From Rubripirellula amarantea (GTDB taxonomy: Bacteria; Planctomycetota; Planctomycetia; Pirellulales; Pirellulaceae), in contig NZ_SJPI01000002.1 of NCBI RefSeq assembly GCF_007859865.1, forward strand, positions 186,001-250,000: a DNA stretch of 64,000 nt, given 5' to 3'. Shown in pieces: positions 18,726-27,490 of this stretch. Under the pieces are notes generated by a model. That model made no database searches and was not told where the DNA came from. It worked only from the letters and a program-made list of their open reading frames with translations. Each line of letters opens with the position of its first letter. Within the stretch, counting starts at the first letter, position 1. The position numbers were made by a program, and so were the translations under genes.

Positions 18726-19865
18726 TCAGACATCGAAATCGTCGAGTTCGGTTTCCATCAACCGCAGTTCTTCGAGCCACAATCGGATGTCGTTGTCGTA
18801 CTCGGTCGCCATGTCGCCGAGAACCAGTTGGCGGTGGAACTCAGCCGCGCCGCCTTCAACATGCTCGGCCGCTTCACCATCAGGGAATCGGCGATTGGGA
18901 TCGGGTGAAATCATTTGGTGGATGAACTTCATCAACAGCTCGTTGACCAGGACCTCTTCGGGCAGCAGTTCCGTGAGTCGACTGGGGAGTTCGCGTTTTG
19001 CGATCAACAGATCACGAAGCTTTGCATTGGAAACAAACGGATTCATCCCACTCAGCATCTCGACCAACACGTAACCAGCACTAGCGATGTCACTTCGCGG
19101 TGTCGCCAACCGGTTTTCTAGCACTTCAGGCGCCGCATACATCGGTGTGCATTCGCGTTCCCGGGGAGGGTTCGCAACTTCGATCGCAGACCCCATGTCA
19201 ATCAGCTTGGTGTGGCCGCTGCGTTTGAGCATGATGTTGGCGGGCTTGATGTCGCCATGAACGATGCCCTCGCGGTGCAACGAAGCGAGTGCCGCTAGGA
19301 CTTCTCGGACAATGGCAACCGCAACGCCCGCTTTGAAACGCGACTGAGTTGTTCCCGCGGTCAAAATCACTTCGTTGATGTATTCCCAGCGAGCCGCATC
19401 GACTCGGCCATCAAGCATCGATAGGCAATGAGGCGACATCAACTTGCGAAGGTCATAGCCATCGACCCATTCCATCATCATGATGCGAATTCGATTTCGC
19501 TCGATGAAGTTTTGAACGTCAAGCAGGTTGTCGTGTTGAATCAACGCGACCTTCGCAGCAATGCTTGCGACGCGTTTCATCGCTTCGTTGTAGGCCGCCG
19601 CTCCCGCGTAGCGTTCCGGCGAGAAGACTTTCATCGCCACGGGAACGGTGAAGCCGTCGGTACCGCGGTACTCCGTCAAGTAAACCTCGCCCTGACCACC
19701 TCGGCCAAGCAAGCGAAGCATATGGTGATGGCCAGTCCAACTCACCTTATGGTCTTTGGTGAGCATTTCGTAGCTCGCCAAAAGCTTAGGGTCCGCCGAA
19801 GCATTCTTGGACGACCCGCCATAGGATATCGTCGGATTCGGTTCGTAGCGTGTGGTGGATTGCAT
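18726..19865 (-). CDS. Hanks-type Ser/Thr protein kinase, non-RD, soluble
   Basis: A 379-residue kinase from ATG 19865 (an upstream in-frame start at 19916 is possible). The glycine loop LGRGGQGEVYL, the ATP-positioning Lys in VAMKVFSPERY, the catalytic loop HGDIKPANIML and the APE-like MYAAPEVL are present. Two departures: the RD arginine is Gly (HGD), and the DFG motif reads DMG. Both are seen in active non-RD kinases, so activity is plausible. The stretch between the N- and C-lobes carries a long insert with RVDAARWEYINEVIL. No TM helix, unlike PknB-type receptors; it is a cytoplasmic kinase. The rhomboid protease gene lies just upstream in the same orientation. Confidence 0.88.
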   Translation of the reverse strand: MQSTTRYEPNPTISYGGSSKNASADPKLLASYEMLTKDHKVSWTGHHHMLRLLGRGGQGEVYLTEYRGTDGFTVPVAMKVFSPERYAGAAAYNEAMKRVASIAAKVALIQHDNLLDVQNFIERNRIRIMMMEWVDGYDLRKLMSPHCLSMLDGRVDAARWEYINEVILTAGTTQSRFKAGVAVAIVREVLAALASLHREGIVHGDIKPANIMLKRSGHTKLIDMGSAIEVANPPRERECTPMYAAPEVLENRLATPRSDIASAGYVLVEMLSGMNPFVSNAKLRDLLIAKRELPSRLTELLPEEVLVNELLMKFIHQMISPDPNRRFPDGEAAEHVEGGAAEFHRQLVLGDMATEYDNDIRLWLEELRLMETELDDFDV

Positions 19866-19941
19866 CAAGGTACGTGTCTCTTCCTGAAACCCAGAGCGAG
19901 TAATTTTCCGTGGCAAATAATCTAGTCTAATTTAAGACGCG

Positions 19942-20706
19942 TCAAAACCGTCGCGTACCAACATCCTCATTTCCCAAATGAGCTCGGCCAATCAGCAAGG
20001 CCGCACCCGCACCGGCGACAAATCCGCCGATATGGGCCCACCATGCTACTCCGCCAGCCTGTCCAGAGGCGGAAGCCGAGATGCCATTGTACGTTTGCAG
20101 CACGAACCAAATGCCTAGAAAGACCGGTGCGGGCAAAACAAATACCTGAATCAAGATTGGAATCGGCAGGATGGCTTTGACTTTGGCATGCGGGTAAAGC
20201 CAAGCATAGGCACCCATCACCCCCGCGATTGCTCCGCTGGCACCGATGGTCGGGACGACGCTATTCATGTTGGTGTAGAAATGCGTCAAGCCGGCCGCGA
20301 TGCCGGTGGCTAAGTACACGACCGCGTAACCGATGTGTCCCAGCCGATCTTCGACGTTGTCGCCAAAGATATATAAGAACCACATGTTGCCTAGAAAGTG
20401 CATCCACCCGCCGTGCAAGAACATACAGGTCAACACGGTTAACCAAGGTGCCACGGCCGAAGGTGCAATCGTCTTAGTGGCGATCTGCCGTTCAAGGCCT
20501 CGGTTGGTCTGCACGATGACTTCTTGCTGAATGACCGTGGGCGCGTCTTCGTTAGACAACCGCACCGGCACCATCCCGTATTGTTCGGCAATCGATCCGG
20601 TGGGATCCGACAGTTGAAACAGGAACGCGACCGAGCAAATTGCGATCACGGCATAATTGACAAACGGAGTGCGGCGACTCGGGATGCTGTCTTGAAGCGG
20701 AATCAT
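19942..20706 (-). CDS. Rhomboid-family intramembrane serine protease
   Basis: A 254-residue polytopic membrane protein with about six TM helices. The catalytic serine is in GASGAIAG (Ser at about 169-170), the catalytic His in WWAHIGGFVAGAG in the last TM, and the family-typical HGGWMHFLGNMWFLYIFGDNVE occupies the L1/TM2 part. It should cleave TM substrates within the inner membrane. A roughly 40-residue periplasmic insert (RLSNEDAPTVIQQEVIVQTNR) lies between TM1 and TM2. It may be cotranscribed with the kinase downstream (77-bp gap). Confidence 0.93.
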   Translation of the reverse strand: MIPLQDSIPSRRTPFVNYAVIAICSVAFLFQLSDPTGSIAEQYGMVPVRLSNEDAPTVIQQEVIVQTNRGLERQIATKTIAPSAVAPWLTVLTCMFLHGGWMHFLGNMWFLYIFGDNVEDRLGHIGYAVVYLATGIAAGLTHFYTNMNSVVPTIGASGAIAGVMGAYAWLYPHAKVKAILPIPILIQVFVLPAPVFLGIWFVLQTYNGISASASGQAGGVAWWAHIGGFVAGAGAALLIGRAHLGNEDVGTRRF

Positions 20707-20880
20707 AGAGGACGTGCGCGCGAAGTATTGAGTGAGAGCGAATCGGAATCACTTAATGAGTGAAACTCTCGCGACGCATCGTACACGGCTTTGGGGCAAC
20801 CGTGTGACGTCGTGCAAGTCACAAGCTCTGAAAAGGAAGCTTTCAAAACGATGTCCAATCCGGCGAACCGAAACCCCGCG

Positions 20881-20958
20881 AAGAGCCGGCGAACCGCAAT
20901 CAAAGGAAGAGCCGGCGAACTGCAATCAAGGGAAGTGCGGGCAAACCGCGATCAGGCG
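20881..20958. repeat. 26-bp tandem repeat, 3 units
   Basis: Three consecutive units at 20881-20906, 20907-20932 and 20933-20958, sharing a core GCCGGCGAAC-GCAATCA; the third is degenerate and a further partial copy begins near 20859. Confidence 0.85.
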
Positions 20959-21013
20959 AAGAGGGTGCGGCGATTGGCGAATGAGTCAGCCAGCGATCAA
21001 ACTGTGGGCGCAT

Positions 21014-21047
21014 AAAAAAAGTCGGGTCAGCGTCCTGCGTTCCCGAC
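21014..21047 (-). terminator. Strong intrinsic terminator, minus strand
   Basis: Read on the minus strand: GTCGGG, an inner CAG-GACG-CTG mini-stem, CCCGAC, then seven T residues (A-run at 21014-21020 on plus). This is the only hairpin with a long T-run I found in the window. Confidence 0.8.
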
Positions 21048-21330
21048 AATTCGTTATTGCCAAGCGACTGGCTCAATCTCTCTCCTGATATTGAGTCAAT
21101 CGCCCGACGTACCGGCTGCTAAGCAATCGGCACGATGAAGCAAAAAACAGGCGGCGAGTCCATTCGCTCAGGTCCTAAGACCTGTTGCTCGATCCTCGAG
21201 CGCACCGATGTAAAAATAAGTCATCGCAATCTTTGCGAGTCTCCGCGAACCATCGAATCATTCGAGTGGTCCTTGGTTTGATGAGGACATCGCAATGTCC
21301 GTCGCAAATTGGAAGTCGCGTTCCAATTTG
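21014..21330 (-). ncRNA. Candidate structured noncoding RNA ending in intrinsic terminator
   Basis: Within about 310 bp there are at least seven local stems followed, on the minus strand, by a classic terminator. Perfect stems: 21305-21330 (10 bp, 6-nt loop), 21285-21300 (6 bp, 4-nt loop), 21224-21238 (6 bp, 3-nt loop), 21187-21201 (6 bp, 3-nt loop), 21169-21184 (6 bp, 4-nt loop). Imperfect stems: 21249-21270 (8 bp, one bulge) and 21064-21103 (14 positions, one wobble, one mismatch). No upstream coding gene on this strand exists for more than 900 bp, so the terminator should belong to a noncoding transcript or a leader. I do not see tmRNA, RNase P, 6S or SRP signatures. The 5' end is unknown and could lie as far up as 21630 or beyond. 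Confidence 0.55.
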
Positions 21331-21534
21331 ATTGTGAATCGTTAAGAGCTTGAAATCTGGTTCAATAGATCGATGACTTAACATCAGCGATCATGACAAC
21401 TGATCAGAGAACAAGGTGGCCAACCGATGGTGATGAAGAGTCGTTGACGAGCCGTTCATCGTTTGAGTTGGCAAAGTGAGTCACCGAAGCGTTCGGTAAG
21501 ACACCGCGAGCAGGCTGAGTGAATCAGCTTGACG

Positions 21535-21627
21535 TCATAGCGGCGGAGAGTCTGACGGATGGTTGATGGGGTTGATCTGAGGGTTTCCGATTCGAACATG
21601 AAACGCAGTTGAATTCGGATAACTCAT
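21535..21627 (-). CDS. Possible 30-residue small protein or leader peptide
   Basis: ATG at 21627 with GGAG nine bases upstream, 30 sense codons, TGA at 21535-21537. The product begins MSYPNSTAFHVRIGNPQINP and ends SPPL; Pro/Asn/Ile-rich with no TM segment. It lies upstream of the hairpin region on the same strand, so it could be a leader peptide of that transcript. Only the start context supports it. Confidence 0.2.
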   Translation of the reverse strand: MSYPNSTAFHVRIGNPQINPINHPSDSPPL

Positions 21628-22249
21628 AGCAAACTTCTCCGTCGAAAAAAAATGCAACTCGCTGCCGTTGGTGAACAGCAACCATTGCTTCAATGAGGCT
21701 GCAAGAATTTGGCGTTGCCGCCTGCGAATGTCAACAACAATCTTGGTGAAGAAAGTAAATTCAATTTCAGCAATTCATCGAAAGCTAACGAATCGCGATG
21801 TGATAGATCAGAAAAAAATGTTTGCGTTGTTTGGGCATCGACATTCACGCCATTGCTGCGGCACATTCACGTGAAAACGTCAACCCCGAGAACGAATGAA
21901 TTTTGCTTTCTTTGCGTTAAGAAATACAAGGCTTCGTCTCGCAACAATGCACGGTGCTATCAACTTAATTCGCGTACGCGGACTTTCACTTGTCGATCGC
22001 TCATCGTCGACCGCTCATCGACGTTAAGCCATCAACGTTCAATCATCGCTATTTGCTCAACGCCTTCCACTCAATGCCCTTCACTCATCACATGTGCAGC
22101 GGTGCGACCAGCGTTCGTGGTTCCAGCGTTGATCATCGCTTGCTGCGTCGATCGCTAGCTTAGTCTTCATCAAGGGGGCTGATATGAGTCGTGCCAGTGA
22201 GTAATGCCGTTACGGGCCGACTCTGACGCAGCGATGCTGCTTTGGTAGA

Positions 22250-23128
22250 ATGCCGCTGTGCTGTTCTTTTCGCAGTTCGTCCTCATCGCGGTTCGCCACT
22301 CTCTGGCAAAGGGTTTCTATCATCAACACTCACGATCCCAGACGCTTATGGAGCGATTCGTACGTCGATGAAATGAACGCGTTGCTGGGTGCCGATGCTT
22401 GTCGTCAATTAGCAATCTACAAGCTTCCTGAGGGCTTCTGCCTGAGCGTGATCGTGCCCGTTTATAACGAGTGCAAAACAATCGCCAGCGTTGTTGAGGT
22501 CCTGCGACAAACGGGACTGCCCATGCAAATCATCTTAGTCGATGATGGCAGTAGTGATGGAACCGGTGATGCTGTAGATCAGTTTGATAACGAGCCGGAT
22601 GTTGTGGTCCGCCACCACGCCGTTAATCAAGGCAAGGGCGCAGCGATTCAAACGGGAGTCCGAGTGGCGACGGGCGACGTGATCGTTATTCAGGACGCAG
22701 ACCGCGAGTACGATCCTTCGGACTTTCGATTCCTCTTGCAGCCTATCCTTAGCGGAGAAGCCGATGTGGCTTACGGGACTCGTTACGGGCATTGCGACCG
22801 ATCGTTGTCGCCCTGGTGGCACCAAGCGGTCAACAACTTCATCACGTTGCTTTCGAGTTTGGCGATTGGGATCCGTTTGAGTGATGTCGAGACGTGCTAC
22901 AAGATGACGCGACGCGCGCATTTTATGGCGATCTTGGACGACCTTAAGGAGTCTCGGTTTGGTATCGAAATCGAATTGACAGCACGATGGGTACGGGCCG
23001 GTTTGGAGTTTACCGAGCGACCCATTCGCTACCATCATCGTTGGTACGACGAGGGGAAAAAAATCGGCTGGCGCGATGGCGTCAGTGCGCTGCGTTGTAT
23101 CGCAAAGTACGGACTGCTGAAGCGGTAA
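22250..23128 (+). CDS. Family 2 glycosyltransferase (dolichol-P-mannose synthase-like)
   Basis: GT-A-fold enzyme that transfers a sugar from a nucleotide donor, probably to a polyprenyl phosphate or cell-surface acceptor. The N-terminal part SVIVPVYNECKTIASVVEVL, the nucleotide-binding VDDGSSDGT, NQGKGAAIQTGVRVATG and the DXD-like IQDADREYDPSDF are all present, followed by AYGTRY and a conserved EIELTARWVRAG / ERPIRYHHRWYDEGKKIGW end. There are no TM helices at the C-terminus. Start: ATG 22250 gives 292 aa; ATG 22373 is a reasonable alternative because the first 13 residues are low-complexity Ser/Arg. Confidence 0.88.
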   Translation: MPLCCSFRSSSSSRFATLWQRVSIINTHDPRRLWSDSYVDEMNALLGADACRQLAIYKLPEGFCLSVIVPVYNECKTIASVVEVLRQTGLPMQIILVDDGSSDGTGDAVDQFDNEPDVVVRHHAVNQGKGAAIQTGVRVATGDVIVIQDADREYDPSDFRFLLQPILSGEADVAYGTRYGHCDRSLSPWWHQAVNNFITLLSSLAIGIRLSDVETCYKMTRRAHFMAILDDLKESRFGIEIELTARWVRAGLEFTERPIRYHHRWYDEGKKIGWRDGVSALRCIAKYGLLKR

Positions 23129-23221
23129 TTTACGAAGATAAAATCGTCGCCAGCACGCAATTGGTTCTCATTTGTTCATCGGTGACGCTAGCCGCAGTGT
23201 TTCTACTTTGCTGCAAAATTC

Positions 23222-23251
23222 TTGACTTTGCACTCAAGAGAGCGTTATGCT
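23222..23251 (+). promoter_or_regulatory. Candidate sigma-70-type promoter for the 23344 pair
   Basis: TTGACT (23222-23227) and TATGCT (23246-23251) with an 18-bp spacer, about 90 bp ahead of the gene at 23344, which itself has a strong GGAGGAG Shine-Dalgarno at 23329-23335. Confidence 0.45.
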
Positions 23252-23343
23252 GGCAGTGTTAGGCGGAGCCCTTCTTTTCTCTTGCGAGCTAATCATGGTT
23301 TGCGATTCAACATGGATGGAAACCACATGGAGGAGCTTCCGTT

Positions 23344-23883
23344 ATGTCTGCCCTTGCTAGTCCAACGACGACTGTAAACGCGGTCTCGTCTTCGCCTTCC
23401 CTGCTCTCGGTGAACCCGGCGTTCTTACAAGAGATCAAGGATAGTAACCCGGCGTACTGGAATGCGTTTCGACGCTTACCGGTGGTCTGCGATTGCCACG
23501 GAGAACCGCTCCAGGTTTGCCGAAGCCTATCACGTACGCTCGACGACCTGCGCGATGCGGCGGCCTTGCAATTCTCGCTTGAAGAATCCTACGGCTACAT
23601 TACGCTGGCTGAACCGAGCGAGCATCAAATCAAGGGTGTCCGACTAGGTGAACTAGCCGAGAGGGCCCAACGCGAACATCGCCTGCTTTACCTGCAGTTG
23701 ACCGAATTGGCAGAACAAGCCGAGGAACTGCAGTACCGCGGTGTCGAACAGAACGGCCTGCGTGAATTGATTCAATCCGCTGCAATGTTCGAATCGCAAT
23801 TGGCGGCTCATGAACGAAGTGAAAATGTTCTGATCGAACAAACGTCCTTGGCTTTAAAACTTGCAACCAGGTATCCCCGATGA
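23344..23883 (+). CDS. Unknown helical protein with hemerythrin-like C-terminal half
   Basis: A 179-residue cytoplasmic protein I do not recognise firmly. The N-terminal 30 residues are Ser/Thr/Val-rich. A short central part contains VVCDCHGEPLQVC with three Cys. The C-terminal 80 residues are predicted helices with EH at 111-112 and FESQLAAHERSEN (F149, H156, E160), a spacing that recalls HHE/hemerythrin-like bundles, although too few ligands are present to claim iron binding. The stop overlaps the next gene's ATG (ATGA at 23880-23883), so it is coupled to a response regulator and is likely its functional partner (inference). Confidence 0.7.
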   Translation: MSALASPTTTVNAVSSSPSLLSVNPAFLQEIKDSNPAYWNAFRRLPVVCDCHGEPLQVCRSLSRTLDDLRDAAALQFSLEESYGYITLAEPSEHQIKGVRLGELAERAQREHRLLYLQLTELAEQAEELQYRGVEQNGLRELIQSAAMFESQLAAHERSENVLIEQTSLALKLATRYPR

Positions 23884-24359
23884 AACATGATCACTCTCTG
23901 ATTGGTGAGCACGCCATCAAGCCAATGGAAATTCTATTGGTCGAGGATGGCTGGACGGACGCACGCGTGACGATCTATGCCGTTCGTCGCAGCCAAGTGC
24001 ACCATCGTCTGACGCTCGTGCGTAGCGTTTCAGAAGCGATCTCTTTCCTACGTCAGGAAGGCATCTTTGCGAGAGCACCGCGTCCCGACCTGCTGCTGCT
24101 CGACATGATGTTACCCGACGGCACCGGTCTGGACGTCTTGCAGTTTCTAAGCGAGGCTCAAGAGGCTGACTTTGATTTGCCTCGCATCACAACGGTCGTG
24201 CTTACCGCGTCGAACGATGCCAACCTACGTGTGCAGTGCCAAGATCTGTGCGTATCGGACTTCATGAACAAGCCAGTTCGTGAAGCTGACTTCATGCGAG
24301 TGATACGAGATCACAAGCGATTGATGGTGCACACGACGCCCGTTCTTGCTGGCGCTTAG
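23880..24359 (+). CDS. Single-domain response regulator, Rcp1-like
   Basis: A 159-residue CheY-fold receiver with no output domain. Key residues: acidic pair E22-D23 in ILLVEDGWTDARV, phosphoacceptor D75 in LLLLDMMLPDGTG, T109 in VVLTAS, and K131 in MNKPV. The long stretch between beta4 and beta5 and the position of the second acidic residue fit the Rcp1 type that accepts phosphate from hybrid kinases or phytochromes. No histidine kinase is nearby. Translated in coupling with the preceding gene. Confidence 0.9.
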   Translation: MKHDHSLIGEHAIKPMEILLVEDGWTDARVTIYAVRRSQVHHRLTLVRSVSEAISFLRQEGIFARAPRPDLLLLDMMLPDGTGLDVLQFLSEAQEADFDLPRITTVVLTASNDANLRVQCQDLCVSDFMNKPVREADFMRVIRDHKRLMVHTTPVLAGA

Positions 24360-24372
24360 GCCAATCGCGATC

Positions 24373-24392
24373 GTGCCAGTTATACCTGGCAC
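24373..24392. terminator. 7-bp hairpin between convergent genes
   Basis: GTGCCAG (24373-24379) and CTGGCAC (24386-24392) with loop TTATAC, 14 bp after the response regulator stop and upstream of the convergent sdhB end. No T-run on either side. Confidence 0.45.
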
Positions 24393-24513
24393 TGATCTTC
24401 GGACTGTTCCATTTCAGGCGACGTCGTCTGGACATCGCCTTGCCTATCAACGTCAAGATTCGCCAACTGGGCGTCACTGACTGGGCGTCACCGCGAACCT
24501 GTACCGATGCGAC

Positions 24514-25368
24514 CTACTTCTCGAACCATTTCTTGATCGCTTGGACCGTCGTGGCTCGGCCTGCTCTTGCGATCGAAGTCGTCAACGGGATTTCCTTCGG
24601 GCAAACCGCAACGCAATTCTGAGCGTTGCCGCAGGCTGCAATTCCGCCGGGACCCATCAGGGCTTCTAAGCGTTCACCGGCAAGCGACTTGCCGGTTGGG
24701 TGATTGTTGAACAACATCGCTTGCGAAATTGCGTGCGGGCCAACGAAGTCTTTGTCGAACTCGGCTAGCTTGCGAGCTTCAAATTCCTCGTCCGTTTCGT
24801 CGCTCTTCTTGGTCAGTTCCACTTTGGTGTACTGAGGGCACGCGTCGAGACAGCAACCGCAGCTCATGCACTGACTCAACGGGTAGTTTTGCTCTTGAGT
24901 GTCCCGCAGGATTCGCTCGCCCGACCCCATGTCGTAGTAGCTATCCACTGGTACCCACGCTTTAACGCGAGTGAGAGCTCGGAATAAGCGTTGGCGATCA
25001 ACCATCAGGTCTCGCACCACGGGGAACTTATTCATCGGTTCCAGGACCAGCTCGTCTGGGTTGTCCTGAAGCAACTTATCCACCAAAGCACTGCAGCTTT
25101 GTCGAACTTGGCCATTGATGACCATCGTGCAGGACCCACAAACCTCTTCCAGGCATCCACAATCCCAGACAACCGGCGCCACTTTTCGGCCATCGGAATT
25201 GGTCGCCTGAGCCGCGATCCGTTGCAGCACCGAGATCACATTTAGCTCGGGTTCGTATTGGATCTTATGCAGTTCCCAATAGGGTTCCAGGCCGGGGCCG
25301 TCTTGGCGACGCACGCGAACATTGATCCACTCTGGGCGATTCTTAAGATTGGGTTCGAGGGCGATCAT
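24514..25368 (-). CDS. sdhB: Succinate dehydrogenase iron-sulfur subunit SdhB
   Basis: Carries electrons from SdhA to the quinone site of complex II. [2Fe-2S] ligands lie in CGCLEEVCGSCTMVINGQ; the [4Fe-4S]/[3Fe-4S] ferredoxin-like half has CMSCGCCLDACPQY and, later, CGNAQNCVAVCPKEIPL. 284 residues is a little longer than enterobacterial SdhB but fits the Bacillus/epsilon-type b558 enzyme. Last gene of sdhC-sdhA-sdhB, 74 bp after sdhA. Confidence 0.96.
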   Translation of the reverse strand: MIALEPNLKNRPEWINVRVRRQDGPGLEPYWELHKIQYEPELNVISVLQRIAAQATNSDGRKVAPVVWDCGCLEEVCGSCTMVINGQVRQSCSALVDKLLQDNPDELVLEPMNKFPVVRDLMVDRQRLFRALTRVKAWVPVDSYYDMGSGERILRDTQEQNYPLSQCMSCGCCLDACPQYTKVELTKKSDETDEEFEARKLAEFDKDFVGPHAISQAMLFNNHPTGKSLAGERLEALMGPGGIAACGNAQNCVAVCPKEIPLTTSIARAGRATTVQAIKKWFEK

Positions 25369-25442
25369 CCGTCGATCCTAGTAGTAAAAAAGTTAGGTGA
25401 TGGGGAATCCACAACAGTCAACGAATTCTAAAGCGAGACTCT

Positions 25443-27422
25443 TTAGAACGTCGCCTGTGGTTGCGCTTCTTTCTTGGCAGAACGCTCTTTCCAAACTTGC
25501 TCAATTTCTTCAGCACCAACGAGCCCGTAGAGTCGTGGCCGTGGGGCAAGCAACGAAGTATCGACCTCTTCGTAATTCACTTCGACTTGTCGAGTAGCGT
25601 TGTCATAGGTCGCAATGCTGCTCTTAAGGTACTTGCGGTTGTTCTCTTCAAAGTCGTCGCACCATTGTTCGGCCTGTTGGCGACGCTCGGTTGGATCTTC
25701 GGCGGTCAGTGGCTGTTTTTCGAACTCTGGCTTGTAGTGAGCACCACGGCACTCGTCGCGTTGCAACGCACCTCGCAAAATCGCCTTGGCGATCGGGAAC
25801 ATGTCCTGAACCGACTTGGTGAAGATCACATTCTGATTCGACCATGTTCCCGTGTCAGACAAGCCGGCGTTCAACGCCCGGGTGTGAAGTTCATCGACCT
25901 TGTCGATGGCACTGGCGAGCTGATCGTTCTTGCGAACCACCGTGGCCACGCGAGTCATCACGTCGCCAAGTTCTTGGTGGATCAAATACGGGTTCTCGGT
26001 TTTGTCCTTCGAAGCGCTCAATAGCGCATCGTGACGCGATTGGTGAAGTGATGTCGCGCCATCAATCAAGCTCGACGGTACGTCCGCATGTCCGCTGCTT
26101 TGGTTAGACGCGTAGTTCAGCACCGAGGATCCCGTGAACAGACCCGTGAAGATGCACGATAGCAGGGAGTTCGCACCAAGTCGGTTGGCACCGTGGTAGT
26201 GGTAATCGCACTCACCCATCGCGTACAAGCCAGGGATGTTCGTCATGTGGTTTTGCGGGGCACCGGCTTCAAGTCCGCCGGCGGAGCTCTTCACGTAGTC
26301 CGCCCACAATCCACCCATGCTGTAGTGGACCGCTGGGAAGATTCGCATTGGTTCAATGCGCGGGTCAACACCTTGGAACTTTTCGTAAATCTCCAGAATG
26401 CCGCCAAGCTTACGATCTAGTTCCGACTTAGGGATATGAGTTAGGTCAAGGTAGACCGCCATGCGATCGGCCTCAACGCTCAAGCCTTCGTTGACGCAAA
26501 TGTCGAAGATCTCGCGAGTCGCAATGTCACGAGGCACCAAGTTGCCGTACTTCGGGTAGCGTTCTTCTAGGAAGTAGTAGCGTTCGTTGGCTGGAATGTC
26601 GCCTGGTGCGCGAACATCATGAGGCTTACGAGGAACCCAGACGCGTCCGCCTTCACCACGAGCCGATTCGCTCATCAAACGCAGCTTATCGCTACCTGGA
26701 ATAGCGGTCGGGTGAACTTGGATGAATTCGCCGTTTCCGTACTTCGCGCCCGCTTGAACACATCGACTCACAGCACTTCCGGTGCAGAACACGCTCATCG
26801 TGCTGCGGCCGTAGACCAGCCCGCATCCGCCGGTTGCAACAACCACAGCGTCGGCGGGAAAGGCTTGGATCTTCATCGACACCATGTCTTGCACAATCGC
26901 GCCGCGACATCGACCTGAATCGTCCATCATCGGTCCCAGGAAATCCCAGAACTCATACTTCTTGACCAGCCCTTCGCTTTCGAAGCGACGAACTTGCTCG
27001 TCCAGACCGTACAAGAGTTGTTGACCGGTTGTGGCTCCGGCGAACGCGGTTCGTTTGTAAAGAGTGCCACCGAAGCGTCGCCGGTCGATGAAGCCTTCAC
27101 CGGTCCGGTTGAACGGAACACCCAGGCGGTCCATCAGGTCGATCACCTTGGGAGCCCAGTCGGTCATCTCTTTGACCGGTGGTTGGTGATTGAGGAAGTC
27201 ACCGCCATAAACCGTATCGTCGAAGTGCTTCCATTCACTGTCGCCAAGTTGGCGTGTCTGATCGTTGCAACTGTTGATGCCGCCTTGGGCGCAGACACTG
27301 TGAGACCGCTTCACCGGTGTTAGGCTGATCAAGTCGACATGGACGCCCAGTTCAGCCAATTTCATGGTTGATGCAAGGCCAGCCAATCCGCCTCCGATGA
27401 CGACGACGCGATGTTGTGCCAT
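25443..27422 (-). CDS. sdhA: Succinate dehydrogenase flavoprotein SdhA
   Basis: Oxidises succinate to fumarate with covalent FAD. GGGLAGLASTMKLAELG at residues 9-25 is the dinucleotide fold; the flavinylated His is in HSVCAQGGINSC; the active-site segment GEGGRVWVPRKP and HYSMGGLWADY match the family. 659 residues, of the type found with a single-chain cytochrome b558. ATG at 27422 puts the FAD motif at the expected distance. Confidence 0.96.
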   Translation of the reverse strand: MAQHRVVVIGGGLAGLASTMKLAELGVHVDLISLTPVKRSHSVCAQGGINSCNDQTRQLGDSEWKHFDDTVYGGDFLNHQPPVKEMTDWAPKVIDLMDRLGVPFNRTGEGFIDRRRFGGTLYKRTAFAGATTGQQLLYGLDEQVRRFESEGLVKKYEFWDFLGPMMDDSGRCRGAIVQDMVSMKIQAFPADAVVVATGGCGLVYGRSTMSVFCTGSAVSRCVQAGAKYGNGEFIQVHPTAIPGSDKLRLMSESARGEGGRVWVPRKPHDVRAPGDIPANERYYFLEERYPKYGNLVPRDIATREIFDICVNEGLSVEADRMAVYLDLTHIPKSELDRKLGGILEIYEKFQGVDPRIEPMRIFPAVHYSMGGLWADYVKSSAGGLEAGAPQNHMTNIPGLYAMGECDYHYHGANRLGANSLLSCIFTGLFTGSSVLNYASNQSSGHADVPSSLIDGATSLHQSRHDALLSASKDKTENPYLIHQELGDVMTRVATVVRKNDQLASAIDKVDELHTRALNAGLSDTGTWSNQNVIFTKSVQDMFPIAKAILRGALQRDECRGAHYKPEFEKQPLTAEDPTERRQQAEQWCDDFEENNRKYLKSSIATYDNATRQVEVNYEEVDTSLLAPRPRLYGLVGAEEIEQVWKERSAKKEAQPQATF

Positions 27423-27490
27423 GGTTCAATTCCGTACTGAAGAAGTTTGTGCTTTGAGTTGGTTAATCAATAGGTCCAGGGACCGGCCGC

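Larger units (their letters stand above)
20707..22249. other. 1.5-kb region without a convincing protein gene
   Basis: No long reading frame here looks protein-like: compositions are Ser/Arg/Thr-rich and there are no familiar motifs. The region holds, from left to right, a 26-bp tandem repeat (20881-20958), a run of hairpins with an intrinsic terminator (21014-21330), a possible 30-codon frame (21535-21627, minus), an A/T-richer tract (21620-21960), and a TCGA/CATCGA-rich stretch before the glycosyltransferase gene, with a GAGTCG/CGACTC inverted repeat at 22186-22223. Confidence 0.7.

Noticed and set aside
20732-21088. 118-codon plus-strand frame over the 26-bp repeat
   Set aside because: Basic, Arg-rich and produced mainly by the tandem repeat; crosses the terminator.
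21709-22158. 149-codon plus-strand frame in the gene-free region
   Set aside because: Ser/Thr/Cys/Arg-rich, no start context, and no domain-like pattern.
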